Positions 63,321-64,000 of a stretch of DNA of 64,000 nt are shown in pieces (the first letter of the stretch is position 1; each line of letters opens with the position of its first letter). The DNA lies in the NCBI GenBank assembly GCA_963726315.1, contig CAVSBZ010000005.1, forward strand, positions 930,001 through 994,000, read 5' to 3'. This DNA is from FEB-25 sp963726315. Its GTDB lineage: Bacteria; Chloroflexota; Anaerolineae; Anaerolineales; UBA4823. Both the position numbers and the translations under genes were made by a program. The notes under the pieces are model-generated. The model searched no databases and was not told the DNA's origin. It was given only the letters and a program-made list of their open reading frames with translations.

Positions 63321-63746
63321 ATGCTTGACCTTCCCCTAGAATATGCCTTGATTGGATTTGAGACCCCAAAATTCTCCGGCAAAATCGTTCCCGAGCTGCT
63401 TGATTTAGCGCAGCGCGGCATCGTACGCATTGTGGACATCGTCTTCATTCAGAAAGAGGAAGATGGCAGTGTACACACCCTCGAGCTCAACGATCTCGAA
63501 CCTGAAATGTATGAGATGTTTGTCCCCATCGGCGAGCATGTTTCCAGCCTTTTCACGACCGATGACCTGCTTATTGCCGCTAACAAGCTCCCCAATAATT
63601 CTGCCGCGGTGTTATTCCTGTGGGAGAACCTTTGGACTGCCAGTCTCCGCCAGGCCATTCAGGATGCTGGTGGTGAATTGGTTGAACGAGCGCAGATTGC
63701 TCCCGATGTGGTGGAGCAATTCAAGCAGGAACTGGCCGCGGAATAA
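63321..63746 (+). CDS. DUF6325-like protein, copy 2
   Basis: A 141-residue relative of the protein at 58108: LEYALIGFETPKFSGKIVPE, LLDLAQRGIVRIVDIVFI and NNSAAVLFLWENLWTASLRQ align with its counterparts. No membrane span. GGAGG precedes the ATG. The two copies bracket the SHOCT, META, MBL and sulfatase genes. Function unknown. Confidence 0.75.
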   Translation: MLDLPLEYALIGFETPKFSGKIVPELLDLAQRGIVRIVDIVFIQKEEDGSVHTLELNDLEPEMYEMFVPIGEHVSSLFTTDDLLIAANKLPNNSAAVLFLWENLWTASLRQAIQDAGGELVERAQIAPDVVEQFKQELAAE

Positions 63747-63783
63747 CGCTATAATTATTAACCCTTTGAAAGGAGATAGATTT

Positions 63784-64000
63784 ATGAGCCCAAGAAGAGG
63801 ACCTAATCCTCCAGGACCAGTAGGCGGAGTTGGCCGTGGACCGAACCCCCCGGGACCCGTTGGCGGAGTTGGACGCGGACCGAACCCCCCTGGACCTGTT
63901 GGTGGGGTTGGTCGCGGACCGAACCCCCCAGGACCCGTCGGTGGGGTTGGTCGTGGACCGAACCCCCCGGGACCGGTTGGCGGAGTTGGCAGACGCAACG
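63784..64000 (+). CDS. Gly/Pro-rich tandem repeat protein, 3' partial
   Basis: An ATG at 63784 with GAAAGGAGATAGATTT before it opens a frame running off the window end (72 codons visible). After MSPRRG it consists of five repeats of the 13-residue unit GPNPPGPVGGVGR (39 bp each, 63799-63993). Units 2-5 are nearly identical in DNA, while unit 1 uses other codons. The composition is collagen- or elastin-like in being Gly/Pro-rich, and no membrane span is visible. It follows the DUF6325 gene by 37 bp and is probably co-transcribed. The C-terminal part is outside the window. Confidence 0.7.
   Translation, partial: MSPRRGPNPPGPVGGVGRGPNPPGPVGGVGRGPNPPGPVGGVGRGPNPPGPVGGVGRGPNPPGPVGGVGRRN

Noticed and set aside
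63799..63993. CRISPR-like or non-coding repeat array
   Set aside because: The 39-bp units stay in frame, use synonymous codon changes and follow a ribosome binding site, so coding is the better reading.

Overview
The window looks like chromosome of a Chloroflexota bacterium, most likely Anaerolineae-like. The placement is inferred from gene content: an alternative complex III (Act) cluster divergent from an A2-type caa3 oxidase cluster, two very large MalT/LuxR-type regulators, several zinc-ribbon plus transmembrane proteins, and a YCF48/BNR-type secreted propeller. No rRNA or other phylogenetic marker is present, so the placement is not proven.

Layout. 1-3.3 kb: end of an SH3-like membrane protein, a GNAT acetyltransferase, an unknown AT-rich gene and a REP-associated transposase, all interspersed with three copies of one 15-bp-arm palindrome. 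Then a tRNA-Val(CAC) followed directly by six tandem ~69-bp units, each repeating the tRNA 3' end. 3.3-7.9 kb: HEAT-repeat protein, UPF0316 membrane protein, CPA1 antiporter with TrkA-C domain, and a PPK2 polyphosphate kinase. 7.8-13.4 kb (minus): SURF1, a cupredoxin-like protein, SCO, a fused CoxIV-CoxIII, CoxI and CoxII with a fused cytochrome c. 13.6-21.7 kb (plus): the quinol:cytochrome c side, with a membrane diheme cytochrome, pentaheme ActA, ActB1 (frameshifted), ActB2, ActC, ActD, ActE and another diheme cytochrome. The two divergent operons together would form a quinol-to-oxygen chain.

22-39.5 kb is mixed: LytM-like secreted protein, DJ-1/PfpI protein (frameshifted), E2-type acyltransferase, UbiA prenyltransferase, YbaK-type deacylase, membrane proteins, a minus-strand signalling cluster (three zinc-ribbon proteins, one a pseudokinase-PP2C fusion), NagA, a BNR propeller and an OmpR-type two-component pair. 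39.7-42.4 kb: HtrA and CtpA-like proteases.

42.6-64 kb is the most unusual part. A module (MalT/LuxR regulator, small protein of about 90 residues, 105-residue membrane protein) occurs twice, at 42.6-46.6 and 54.1-57.9 kb, with conserved non-coding leaders; the first regulator copy carries two frameshifts. Between and after the copies lie genes suggesting organosulfur use: a protein closely resembling the desulfinase DszB with its Cys/His/Arg catalytic residues, a rhodanese, a BASS-type transporter, a SulP anion transporter with an apparent ATC start, an MBL-fold hydrolase and a formylglycine-type arylsulfatase. Two DUF6325-like proteins and a Gly/Pro-rich repeat protein cut by the window edge accompany them.

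Four single-base reading-frame breaks (ActB1, the DJ-1 protein, and two in the first LuxR gene), one at a C homopolymer, mean that either base-calling errors or real gene decay must be considered throughout.
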